Shown here piece by piece: positions 22,466-31,310 of a DNA stretch of 38,429 nucleotides; within the stretch, counting starts at the first letter, position 1, and the number at the start of each line of letters is the position of its first letter. The stretch is from Firmicutes bacterium UBA3572 (GTDB taxonomy: Bacteria > Bacillota > Desulfotomaculia > Desulfotomaculales > Desulforudaceae): contig DFNH01000005.1 in assembly GCA_002375985.1 (NCBI GenBank), positions 1 to 38,429 of the forward strand, written 5' to 3'. Both the position numbers and the translations under genes were made by a program. A model generated the notes under the pieces. That model worked only from the letters and a program-made list of their open reading frames with translations, did no database searches and had not been told where the DNA came from.

Positions 22466-22567
22466 AATAATAAGAAATAAGGCGTAAAGGCAGGAATTCG
22501 GGCGCAGCTTGTAGAAAAAACCCAGGTTGTTGATATTGATGTTGTTACGGAAAGGGGTTTAAAGACT

Positions 22568-23026
22568 TTGCGCGTGGCCATAGCGTGTGACCACGGCGGA
22601 TTCCAGTTAAAACAGCAGCTGTTGGCCTACCTGCGGTCTGCGGGTCATTCGTTCCAGGACTACGGCGTGTTCTCCGAGGAGTCGGTGGACTACCCGGACG
22701 TCGTCCTGCCGGTGGCCGAGGCCATCGCCCGGGGTGCGTGCGACCGGGCCATCCTCTTGTGCGGCACCGGGCTGGGGGTGTCCATCGTCGCCAACAAGGT
22801 GCCGGGGGTGCGCGCCGCCCTCTGTCACGACACCTACTCGGCCCGCCATTCCCGGCTGCACAACGACGCCAACGTGCTGGCGCTGGGCGGGCGCGTGGTC
22901 GGGCCCGGCCTGGCCCTGGACATCGTGACCGTTTGGCTGGAAACCGGTTTTGAAGGCGGCCGGCACGCCCGCCGGGTCGGTAAAATCACCGCCATCGAAG
23001 AAAAATATGCCCCAAGGAGGAGTTAG
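22568..23026 (+). CDS. rpiB: Ribose-5-phosphate isomerase B
   Basis: A 152-residue isomerase of the pentose phosphate pathway (ribose-5-P / ribulose-5-P). The N-terminus MRVAIACDHGGFQLK holds Asp8-His9, and Cys65 is the catalytic base in LLCGTGLGVSIVANK. HDTYSARHSRLHNDANVLALG is typical. TTG 22568 is preferred since GGAAAGG precedes it; GTG 22574 would remove two residues of the first strand. The frame is open upstream to 22481 but without a usual start codon. The ywlG-like gene that follows in Bacillus is absent; glyA starts five bases later. Confidence 0.95.
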   Translation: MRVAIACDHGGFQLKQQLLAYLRSAGHSFQDYGVFSEESVDYPDVVLPVAEAIARGACDRAILLCGTGLGVSIVANKVPGVRAALCHDTYSARHSRLHNDANVLALGGRVVGPGLALDIVTVWLETGFEGGRHARRVGKITAIEEKYAPRRS

Positions 23027-23031
23027 GAAAC

Positions 23032-24270
23032 ATGGACTGGAACCGTCCGCTGGCCGAAACCGACCCGGAGATCGGCCGGGCGATCGCCCTGGAGACCGAG
23101 CGGCAGCGCACCAAGCTGGAGCTGATCGCTTCGGAGAACTTTGTAAGCCGGGCCGTACTCGAAGCCCAGGGTTCGGTCTTGACCAACAAGTACGCCGAGG
23201 GTTACCCGGGCAAACGCTACTACGGCGGCTGTGAATACGTGGACATTGCCGAAAACTTGGCCATTGAGCGCGCCAAAGCGCTTTTTGGCGCCGAGCACGC
23301 CAACGTGCAGCCTCATTCGGGCGCCCAGGCCAATATGGCCGTCTATTTTGCGCTGCTCGAACCGGGCGACGTGATCATGGGCATGCGCCTGGCCCACGGC
23401 GGGCATCTCACCCACGGCGCCAAGATCAATTTTTCGGGTCGCTATTTCCGCTACGTGCCCTACGGAGTCGAAGAGGACACCGGCCAGATCGACTACGGCC
23501 GGATGCTGGCGATCGCCCGCGAGCACCGGCCCAAACTGATCGTCGGCGGGGCCAGCGCTTACCCGCGCCAGATCGACTTCGCCAGGATGAGGGAGATCGC
23601 CGACGCGGTGGGGGCGCTGTTGATGGTCGACATGGCCCACATTGCCGGGCTGGTCGCCGCCGGGCTGCACATGAACCCCGTACCTTACGCGGACGTGGTC
23701 ACCACCACCACCCACAAGACCCTCCGCGGACCGCGCGGCGGAATGATCCTTTGCAAGGCCGCCTACGCCGCCGCCATCGACAAGGCCGTGTTCCCGGGCA
23801 TTCAGGGCGGTCCCCTGATGCACGTGATCGCCGCCAAGGCGGTGGCCCTGGGTGAGGCGCAGCGTCCCGAATTCAAGCGGTACCAGGAGCGCATCGTCAG
23901 CAATGCCCGCGCCCTGGCGGCCGCCTTGCAGGAACGCGGCTTCGACCTGGTGTCGGGCGGCACTGACAACCACCTGTTGCTGGTGGACCTGCGCAACAAA
24001 GGTCTCACCGGCGCCGAAGCCGAGGACCTGCTCGACCGGGTGAACATCACCGTGAACAAGAACATGATCCCCTTTGATCCCCAGCCCCCGCGGGTGACCA
24101 GCGGCATCCGTATCGGCACCCCGGCGGTCACCACCCGGGGAATGACGGAAGCGGCCATGGCCGAGATCGCCGAGGTCATGCGCCTCACCCTGGAAAACCC
24201 GAACGACACCAGGGCGCACGAGGAGGCGCGGGCCAGGGTGGCCGCCCTGTGCGCGGCGTATCCGCTGTAA
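23032..24270 (+). CDS. glyA: Serine hydroxymethyltransferase
   Basis: A 412-residue PLP enzyme that converts serine and tetrahydrofolate into glycine and methylene-THF. PLP lysine is Lys229 in TTTTHKTLRGPRGG. Other landmarks are KLELIASENFVS, NKYAEGYPGKRYYGG and MVDMAHIAGLVA. Length is normal and the ATG follows AAGGAGGAG. It ends the ywlC-to-glyA operon. A structured repeat element begins seven bases after the stop and may act in place of a terminator. Confidence 0.97.
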   Translation: MDWNRPLAETDPEIGRAIALETERQRTKLELIASENFVSRAVLEAQGSVLTNKYAEGYPGKRYYGGCEYVDIAENLAIERAKALFGAEHANVQPHSGAQANMAVYFALLEPGDVIMGMRLAHGGHLTHGAKINFSGRYFRYVPYGVEEDTGQIDYGRMLAIAREHRPKLIVGGASAYPRQIDFARMREIADAVGALLMVDMAHIAGLVAAGLHMNPVPYADVVTTTTHKTLRGPRGGMILCKAAYAAAIDKAVFPGIQGGPLMHVIAAKAVALGEAQRPEFKRYQERIVSNARALAAALQERGFDLVSGGTDNHLLLVDLRNKGLTGAEAEDLLDRVNITVNKNMIPFDPQPPRVTSGIRIGTPAVTTRGMTEAAMAEIAEVMRLTLENPNDTRAHEEARARVAALCAAYPL

Positions 24271-24277
24271 GTCTGAG

Positions 24278-24365
24278 AAAAGGGGACAGGCATGTTTTGT
24301 GGATAACCAGCAGTTTATCCACAGGGCAACTGACGTTCCGCTTGGCGGAAAAGGCAACTTTTCCG
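24278..24365 (-). repeat. REP-like repeat copy B with paired DnaA boxes and hairpins
   Basis: The core (24279-24306, minus orientation) is identical over 28 bases to 34391-34418. It holds a DnaA-box sequence TGTGGATAA (24298-24306) facing TTATCCACA (24315-24323), an inverted pair with an 8-base gap. Two overlapping hairpins follow: TTCCGC-TTG-GCGGAA (24336-24350) and CGGAAAAGGCAACTTTTCCG (24346-24365, GCAA loop). The two hairpins exclude each other. Confidence 0.8.
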
Positions 24366-24452
24366 ACGATACCTTGGCTCTTAACCTGAACTGGTGATTC
24401 TCAGATGTTTTGTGCTTGAAGCCGGCCTACTTTGCCTTGAAAAAGGAGAGCT

Positions 24453-25592
24453 ATGAAGAAGGTACTCACTGTTTTCGGCACCCGCCCCGAGGCCATCAAG
24501 ATGGCCCCCGTGGTGCAGGCGCTCAACCATTCCCCCTGGTTCGAATGCCGGGTGGCGGTAACCGCCCAGCACCGCGAGATGTTGGACCAGGTGCTCGACC
24601 TTTTTGGCATCGTACCGGCCCACGACCTGGACATTATGTGCCCTGGTCAATCCCTTTTTGACATCACCGTGCGGGCCCTGCGCGGCCTGGAGGATATTCT
24701 TCGGCAGGAAGTTCCCGATTGCGTCCTGGTCCACGGGGACACCACCACCACCTTCGCCGGGGCGCTGGCCGCCTACTACCTGCAAATCCCGGTAGGGCAC
24801 GTGGAGGCCGGCCTGCGCACAGGCAACAAGTTCGCGCCTTTCCCCGAAGAACTGAACCGGCACCTCACCGGCGTATTGGCCGACCTGCACTTTGCCCCCA
24901 CGGCGCGCGCCCGGGAAAACCTCCTGGCCGAAAACGTGCCGCGGGAGCGCATCGTGGTCACCGGCAATACGGTAGTCGACGCCCTGCTGGCCACCGCGCG
25001 CCGTGACTACCGCTTCACCGAACCGGGGTTGGCCGGCCTCGATCTCTCACGGTACCGGATCCTGCTGGTGACCACCCACCGCCGCGAGAACCTGGGCGCC
25101 CCCCTGCGCGGCGTTTACCGGGCACTCTGCCGGATCCTGGACGATTTCCCCGATACCCTGCTGGTGTTTCCGGTGCACCCCAACCCCGCGGTGTGGGAGG
25201 GGGTGCGGGCCGAACTTGCGGACCGGGAACGGGTGATCCTCACCGCGCCGCTTGCTTACCTGCCCTTCGTAAAACTGATGCAGGCGGCACACCTCGTGCT
25301 TACCGACTCCGGCGGCCTGCAGGAAGAAGCCCCGGCCCTGGGTAAACCCGTGCTTGTGCTTCGGGATACAACCGAGCGCCCGGAAGCGGTCGAGGCGGGG
25401 ACCGCAAAGCTGGTGGGGCTTCGGGAGGATGTCGTCTACCAGACAACAGCCCGACTGCTGGCCGACACGGAGACCTACCGCCGCATGGCCGGGGCGGTTA
25501 ACCCCTACGGTGACGGCCGGGCTGCCCGTCGAATAATAGGGTTCCTGGCCGCATATTTCGGGCTCGCACATCCTCCCGACGAATTTACCTAA
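24453..25592 (+). CDS. wecB: UDP-N-acetylglucosamine 2-epimerase (non-hydrolysing)
   Basis: A 379-residue enzyme that interconverts UDP-GlcNAc and UDP-ManNAc for teichoic-acid linkage units or surface polysaccharides (MnaA in Bacillus). Visible motifs are VFGTRPEAIKMAPVV, VTAQHREMLDQVL, VHGDTTTTFAGALAAYY, GHVEAGLRTG, PFPEELNRHL and the C-terminal LTDSGGLQEEAPALGKPVL. ATG follows AAAAAGGAG. In Bacillus upp lies in this spot between glyA and atpI; here wecB replaces it. No other polysaccharide gene is adjacent. Confidence 0.95.
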   Translation: MKKVLTVFGTRPEAIKMAPVVQALNHSPWFECRVAVTAQHREMLDQVLDLFGIVPAHDLDIMCPGQSLFDITVRALRGLEDILRQEVPDCVLVHGDTTTTFAGALAAYYLQIPVGHVEAGLRTGNKFAPFPEELNRHLTGVLADLHFAPTARARENLLAENVPRERIVVTGNTVVDALLATARRDYRFTEPGLAGLDLSRYRILLVTTHRRENLGAPLRGVYRALCRILDDFPDTLLVFPVHPNPAVWEGVRAELADRERVILTAPLAYLPFVKLMQAAHLVLTDSGGLQEEAPALGKPVLVLRDTTERPEAVEAGTAKLVGLREDVVYQTTARLLADTETYRRMAGAVNPYGDGRAARRIIGFLAAYFGLAHPPDEFT

Positions 25593-25599
25593 AAAATTT

Positions 25600-25617
25600 T
25601 TGTCACAAACGGCACAA
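25600..25617. promoter_or_regulatory. Rex-like inverted site upstream of the atp operon
   Basis: TTGTCACAAACGGCACAA has TTGT/ACAA ends in an 18-base frame like the Rex operator TTGTGAANNNNTTCACAA, matching 10 of 14 defined bases. TTGTCA could also be a -35 box. No convincing -10 was found in the 156-base gap before atpZ, so this call is tentative. Confidence 0.25.
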
Positions 25618-25748
25618 AAAGTTGGTCACCCGGAAGGAATAAACTCCGAACCGTAGAAATAGATTCATGCGATTGGCTTGGGCCATTCCTCAGGCCTTCC
25701 CATATCGTTTTCTCGGGAACCGGCGGTCGCTCAGGGGAGGCGAGCCGA

Positions 25749-26012
25749 ATGCGTGGTGAGGGCAGCCCCTACAAGGTCTTGCGGGCTTTCGCGTTGGGTT
25801 CCACGTTGGCTTTTCAGTTCGCCGTTTCGGTGGTGCTGGGCATCCTGGGCGGACGGTATCTCGATCAGGTCTGGGGGACCGCTCCGTGGATGATGTTCCT
25901 CGGGTTGCTGCTCGGACTGGCTGCCGGCACGATGGCCATCTACCGGACGGCATCCAGCTTCCTGCCCAAGGAGCAAGCGGATAAGGAGTCCGACCGGCGC
26001 GGAGGAGTGTAG
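25749..26012 (+). CDS. atpZ: AtpZ/AtpI-family small subunit of the ATP synthase operon
   Basis: An 87-residue protein with two membrane helices (about 19-38 and 43-63) and the family pattern GILGGRYLDQ, then PWMMFLGLLLGLAAGTMAIYR. This is the AtpZ-type gene 1 of F-type operons, proposed to help Mg2+/Ca2+ handling or Fo assembly. The ATG follows GGGGAGGCGAG. The next gene begins directly on its stop. Confidence 0.8.
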   Translation: MRGEGSPYKVLRAFALGSTLAFQFAVSVVLGILGGRYLDQVWGTAPWMMFLGLLLGLAAGTMAIYRTASSFLPKEQADKESDRRGGV

Positions 26013-26423
26013 TTGTTGACCGAGAAAGAGTACCACAGTCATGTAGAAAGAACCCTGAAGCAGTCCCTCGTTGTTCTGATCGTCACGCTGGGCGTTCTGT
26101 TTGTGGCGCGGGATAGCCTGTTCTTTTGGGGTTTCGCCGCCGGCGTGTTGGTTGGGATCATCAATGCGTTCTTCCTGGCCCTGCGCATCGATAAGGTTAC
26201 CTTATTTGCCGTGCAAAGCCCGGCGCACGCCAACGCCTTCATGTTCATGGGTTTCGGCACGCGCTGGGGCCTGATTATGTTGGCGTGCTTCTTGGCCGTT
26301 AAAACCGGGTGGTTTTCCCTGATCGGGTTGATGTGCGGGTTCCTGGTACCTACCGTCCTGAGTACGGGCGTAGGGATCAGGGACCTGTTGGTTTTGCGGG
26401 GGCAGGGCGAAAAGGTGTCATAA
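26013..26423 (+). CDS. atpI: ATP synthase protein I (AtpI)
   Basis: A 136-residue, four-helix membrane protein. Hydrophobic segments at about 18-35, 38-57, 72-93 and 97-116 and the GFAAGVLVGIINAFFLALRI segment match AtpI, which aids c-ring assembly. TTG 26013 directly follows the atpZ stop and lies after GGAGGAG. Not essential in other bacteria; here it keeps its usual place before atpB. Confidence 0.85.
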   Translation: MLTEKEYHSHVERTLKQSLVVLIVTLGVLFVARDSLFFWGFAAGVLVGIINAFFLALRIDKVTLFAVQSPAHANAFMFMGFGTRWGLIMLACFLAVKTGWFSLIGLMCGFLVPTVLSTGVGIRDLLVLRGQGEKVS

Positions 26424-26469
26424 GCTTTTGCATATTAAACTTTCGTACGGAAGGAGGTGAGTATGCGCG

Positions 26470-27231
26470 GTGGCAGCCGAATATGCGGGAAAAGAAAAGA
26501 CCTTCTTGGAGCAAATGCACAGTGAACTCAATATCTACGGCATTCCGCGTCACTGGGATCTGGGTGAGTTTATGGGTTACCCGATCCAATTGAATGCGGA
26601 AACCATCGTTTTCACCTGGGTGGCCATGGCCGTCTGCCTGCTTCTCGGTTGGGTGGCGGTGCGTGGGGCCGACATGCGCCGGCCGACGAAAATGCAGGCC
26701 TGTTTTGAGATGTTGTTCGATTTCCTACGGGGCCTGATCAACCAGAGCATGGACCCCAAGAAGGGTGCCGGTCTGTTTTCCATCGTGGTCACCTTTTTCC
26801 TGTTCATCTCGGTGATGAACGTGCTGGGGGTCGTGCCCACCTACGTCAAACCCACGGCCGACATCCAGACCACTTTCGGTTTTGCCTTGATCACCCTCTG
26901 CCTGATCTATATCTGGGGTATCAAGTACAAGGGTGCGAAATACTTTAAGCACTACGTCTCGCCGAACCCGATCTTTCTGCCGATTACCATCATCGAAGAC
27001 ATCGCCAAACCGGTCACCATGGCCTTCCGACTTTTCGGCAACATGAAGGGTAAGGAGATCATGATCCTTTCTTTGCTGGCCCTGATTACCGGGACGGGGT
27101 GGCTGGCTGGCGGATTCTTGGCCGGCACAATCTGGCTGTTGTTCTGTATCTTCATCTCGCTGATCCAGGCTTTCGTCTTTACGATGCTGACCATTGCCTT
27201 CGTGGGCGGCGCGGTCAGTGAGGATCACTAG
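26470..27231 (+). CDS. atpB: ATP synthase Fo subunit a
   Basis: A 253-residue membrane subunit that forms the ion half-channels facing the c-ring. The essential arginine is Arg187 in MAFRLFGNMKGKEI. The C-terminal helix ends with QAFVFTMLTIAFVGGAV. GTG 26470 is the start, after GGAAGGAGGTGAG; an ATG at 26462 is in a different frame. A 165-base gap with hairpin potential separates it from atpE. Confidence 0.96.
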   Translation: MAAEYAGKEKTFLEQMHSELNIYGIPRHWDLGEFMGYPIQLNAETIVFTWVAMAVCLLLGWVAVRGADMRRPTKMQACFEMLFDFLRGLINQSMDPKKGAGLFSIVVTFFLFISVMNVLGVVPTYVKPTADIQTTFGFALITLCLIYIWGIKYKGAKYFKHYVSPNPIFLPITIIEDIAKPVTMAFRLFGNMKGKEIMILSLLALITGTGWLAGGFLAGTIWLLFCIFISLIQAFVFTMLTIAFVGGAVSEDH

Positions 27232-27396
27232 CGAGAAGTGGGCGGTAGGGTGGCCCCGGGGCGCCCGTTTGGGGCGTGCGGGGGAATGGAAAGCACGGTA
27301 CGCGCAAGTGGTGTTAGAAAACCTTCTCCTCACCGGGGAAGGTGGCTCAAAAAAACCATAAGACCAAACAGCATTTAACGAAAGGAGGGGAAAGTA

Positions 27397-27627
27397 ATGG
27401 AGGTACAAGCTGCTGCTGCGCTGGGTATGGCTTTTGTGGCCGGTCTTTCGGCGCTTGGGTCGGCGATTGGTGACGCTATTGCTTGCGGTAAGGCGATCGA
27501 GGGTGTTGCTCGTCAGCCGGAGGCCCGGGGGAACATCATGACCCTGATGTTCATCTCCGTCGGTTTGATTGAGTCCATTCCCATTATTGGTATCGTTATC
27601 GCGTTTATCCTGATGGGTCAGCTGTAA
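27397..27627 (+). CDS. atpE: ATP synthase Fo subunit c
   Basis: A 76-residue two-helix proteolipid that forms the rotor ring. The loop GVARQPEARG is standard. The ion-binding glutamate is Glu59 in GLIESIPIIG. Asp26 in TM1 (SAIGDAIACGK) aligns with Gln32 of the Ilyobacter Na+ ring, and Ser60 follows Glu59. Two carboxylates plus serine leave Na+ coupling open. The ATG follows AAAGGAGGGG, one of the strongest sites in the operon, which suits the high copy number of subunit c. A stable hairpin lies between it and atpF. Confidence 0.96.
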   Translation: MEVQAAAALGMAFVAGLSALGSAIGDAIACGKAIEGVARQPEARGNIMTLMFISVGLIESIPIIGIVIAFILMGQL

Positions 27628-27690
27628 GTCAGGCGCGCATTGGTGTGGTTTGTTTTGTTTTCGGGTTAACCAATTAGTTTAGGGTCTTTG

Positions 27691-27721
27691 GCAGGTTTTA
27701 GTGCGGACGGCTAAAACCTGC
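27691..27721 (+). other. Intercistronic hairpin between atpE and atpF
   Basis: GCAGGTTTTAG pairs perfectly over 11 bp with CTAAAACCTGC around a 9-base loop. Flanking AGGGT and ACCCT can lengthen the stem, and the following sequence is T-rich (TTATTTTGTT). It may stabilise upstream mRNA or partly terminate, favouring subunit c. Confidence 0.65.
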
Positions 27722-27772
27722 TTAACCCTTATTTTGTTACCAAAGTCACTAAGGAAGGAGGAGAACAGCCAG

Positions 27773-28264
27773 GTGGTATCGCTTGATTTTAACGCCACAG
27801 TATTCATGCAGATGTTCCACTTCCTTCTCATGCTGGTGTTACTGCGCCTGGTCGTCTACCGGCCGCTGATGAATATCATCGAAAAGCGGCAGGAATACGT
27901 CGCCAGCGAAATTGCCCAGGCCGAAAACCAAAGGGCACAGGCCGCGGAACTCAGGGCCCAGATGGAAGCCGACTTGCAGAAGGCGCGCGACGAGGCCAAG
28001 GCCATCATCGACCGAGCCACCAAGGCCAGTGAGGAGCAGGCCCAGGAGATTATGGAGCAGGCCCGCGCGGACGCCCAGCGGCTGAAGGAAGAGGCCCTGG
28101 CCGACATTCAGCGGGAGAGGGAAAAGGCGGTCGCCCAGTTGCGGAACGAAGTAGCGTCCCTGGCGGTGCTGGTTGCTTCCAAGGTGGTCAAGAAAGGGCT
28201 GACCATCGACGAGCAGCACAACCTGGTGCAGGAGGCCATTAAAGAGGTGGGTCAGCTGCATTAA
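27773..28264 (+). CDS. atpF: ATP synthase Fo subunit b
   Basis: A 163-residue peripheral stalk protein. An N-terminal membrane helix (about 10-27, FHFLLMLVLLRLVVYRPL) is followed by a long charged coiled coil (EKRQEYVASEIAQAENQRAQ onward). GTG 27773 is chosen since AAGGAGG stands upstream and members begin shortly before the helix; the upstream in-frame GTG at 27701 lies in the hairpin loop. The end of the gene (IKEVGQLH) is duplicated just downstream as the leader of atpH. Confidence 0.93.
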   Translation: MVSLDFNATVFMQMFHFLLMLVLLRLVVYRPLMNIIEKRQEYVASEIAQAENQRAQAAELRAQMEADLQKARDEAKAIIDRATKASEEQAQEIMEQARADAQRLKEEALADIQREREKAVAQLRNEVASLAVLVASKVVKKGLTIDEQHNLVQEAIKEVGQLH

Positions 28265-28289
28265 CGTTAAAGAGGTGGGTCATCTGCCA
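28239..28289 (+). repeat. Tandem duplication of atpF 3' end forming atpH leader
   Basis: TTAAAGAGGTGGGTCAGCTG at 28239-28258 recurs at 28267-28286 with one change (CAT for CAG). The first copy encodes the last residues of AtpF; the second is non-coding and supplies the AGAGGTGG ribosome binding site for atpH. Confidence 0.85.
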
Positions 28290-28837
28290 TGTTAAAAGGT
28301 GCGGTTGCCGCGCGCTACGCCCAGGCGTTGTTTGACGTAGCGCGGGACACGAATACAATCACGGAGACCGAGAACGAACTGCGGGGTGTCCTGCAGACCG
28401 TAAAAGATTCCCGTGAACTGCAGCAGGTGCTGTACAATCCTCAGGTTCCGGTGGACCTGAAGAAGGAAGTCATCAAAGAGGTTTTCGGGGCGCACGTCTC
28501 CAAGAAAACCTTGAATTTCCTCTGCGTGATCCTGGACCGCCGCCGCGAAGTCTACCTGAAGGACATTGTTGCGCACTACATCGCCCTGGCGGACGAAACC
28601 CGCAATGTGATCCAGGCCGAGGTGACCTCGGCGGTGGAACTACCGACCGCGCACAAGGAGGATCTTATGTCGATCCTTTCCCGGATGACCGGCAAAGAGA
28701 TCCGCATCAGCTACCATGTGGACCCTGAGATCGTTGGCGGCCTGGTTGTGCGGTTGGGAGACCGGATTATCGACGCCAGCATCAAGAGACAGTTGGAGCG
28801 GTTGAGGGACAGCATCCGCGAAACTAAAGTTGGATAG
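28289..28837 (+). CDS. atpH: ATP synthase F1 subunit delta
   Basis: A 182-residue stalk protein (OSCP-type) that links b to the alpha/beta head. The N-terminal AARYAQALFDVA and C-terminal IRISYHVDPEIVGGLVVRLG with GDRIIDASIKRQLERL are the family signatures. The ATG is preceded by a ribosome binding site derived from a copy of the atpF end. Confidence 0.96.
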   Translation: MLKGAVAARYAQALFDVARDTNTITETENELRGVLQTVKDSRELQQVLYNPQVPVDLKKEVIKEVFGAHVSKKTLNFLCVILDRRREVYLKDIVAHYIALADETRNVIQAEVTSAVELPTAHKEDLMSILSRMTGKEIRISYHVDPEIVGGLVVRLGDRIIDASIKRQLERLRDSIRETKVG

Positions 28838-28852
28838 GGGTGACAGAGGAGT

Positions 28853-30379
<1,527 letters not shown>

Positions 30380-30401
30380 GCGCGGAAGGTGAGGTGTTAG
30401 G

Positions 30402-31283
30402 ATGCCTGCGCTACGCGACTTTCGGCGGCGCATTAAGAGCGTAAAGAGTACCCAGAAGATCTGCAAGGCCATGAAGGCCGTGGCCACCGCGAAGATGGCC
30501 CGGGCCCAGGCGGCCGTGGTCGCCGCCCGGCCGTACGCCCGGCAGTTGCACGAAGTGCTGGGCCGGGTAGGCGCGGCGACCCGGGACGTGGGAAACCCCC
30601 TCCTGACGGTGCGTGAGCCCAAGAAGGTTTGCTACATCGTGATCACGGCCGACCGCGGTCTTTGCGGCGGCTTCAACAGCAACCTTTTACGCACGGCCAC
30701 CCGCGAGGTGCAGAAGTGGGATGACGTCAGCCTGGTGGCTGTGGGCCGCAAGGCGCGGAACTTCTTCCGCTTCCGGGGCTGGAATATGGACGCGGAGTTC
30801 ATTGGTCTGGGCGAGAATATCCGTTTTGAACAGGGTCAGGAAATCGCGCGGTTCGTAATCGAGAAGTACATCACCGGCGAGTACGACGCGGTGTACCTGA
30901 TCTACAGCAAGTTTGTGAGCGTTCTGGTGCAGCAGCCGACCGTGACCAAGCTGCTTCCGGTGGAGCCGCCTTCCGACGAGGAAGGGGCGGAACAGGCCGA
31001 AGAAGCCGCACCGAAGAAAGCATCGGTCGAGTACATTTTCGAGCCTTCCGCCGAAGCTGTGCTGAACTACCTGTTGCCCAAGTACGTGGAAAACAGTGTC
31101 TACCACGGTTTGCTCGAGTCCAAGGCCAGCGAGCAGAGCGCCCGCATGATGGCGATGGACGCGGCTACCAAGAATGCGGGCGAGATGATCGAACGGCTGA
31201 CGCTCCAGATGAACCGGCTGCGCCAGGAAGGTATCACCAAGGAACTGCTGGATATCGTCGGTGGCGCGGCGGCTCTTGAATAA
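30402..31283 (+). CDS. atpG: ATP synthase F1 subunit gamma
   Basis: A 293-residue central shaft. The N-terminal helix (RRRIKSVKSTQKICKAMKAV) and the C-terminal MDAATKNAGEMIERLTLQMN / RQEGITKELLDIVGGAAAL form the coiled-coil rotor; ITADRGLCGGFNSNL marks the globular domain. An acidic insert (SDEEGAEQAEEAAPKK, about residues 190-206) is somewhat longer than in many homologues. ATG follows GGTGAGG. Confidence 0.97.
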   Translation: MPALRDFRRRIKSVKSTQKICKAMKAVATAKMARAQAAVVAARPYARQLHEVLGRVGAATRDVGNPLLTVREPKKVCYIVITADRGLCGGFNSNLLRTATREVQKWDDVSLVAVGRKARNFFRFRGWNMDAEFIGLGENIRFEQGQEIARFVIEKYITGEYDAVYLIYSKFVSVLVQQPTVTKLLPVEPPSDEEGAEQAEEAAPKKASVEYIFEPSAEAVLNYLLPKYVENSVYHGLLESKASEQSARMMAMDAATKNAGEMIERLTLQMNRLRQEGITKELLDIVGGAAALE

Positions 31284-31310
31284 CGTATCGGAGGAGGTTC
31301 GGGGAACGCA

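Noticed and set aside
22481..22567. N-terminal extension of rpiB (the frame is open upstream)
   Set aside because: No ATG, GTG or TTG occurs in it, and the RpiB family starts at MRVAIACDHGG.
24298..24323. DnaA boxes as a chromosomal replication origin
   Set aside because: No dnaA, dnaN or AT-rich unwinding region is present, and the boxes occur inside dispersed repeats.
26462..26469. ATG 26462 as the atpB start
   Set aside because: It is out of frame with the subunit a coding sequence; GTG 26470 is in frame and follows the same ribosome binding site.
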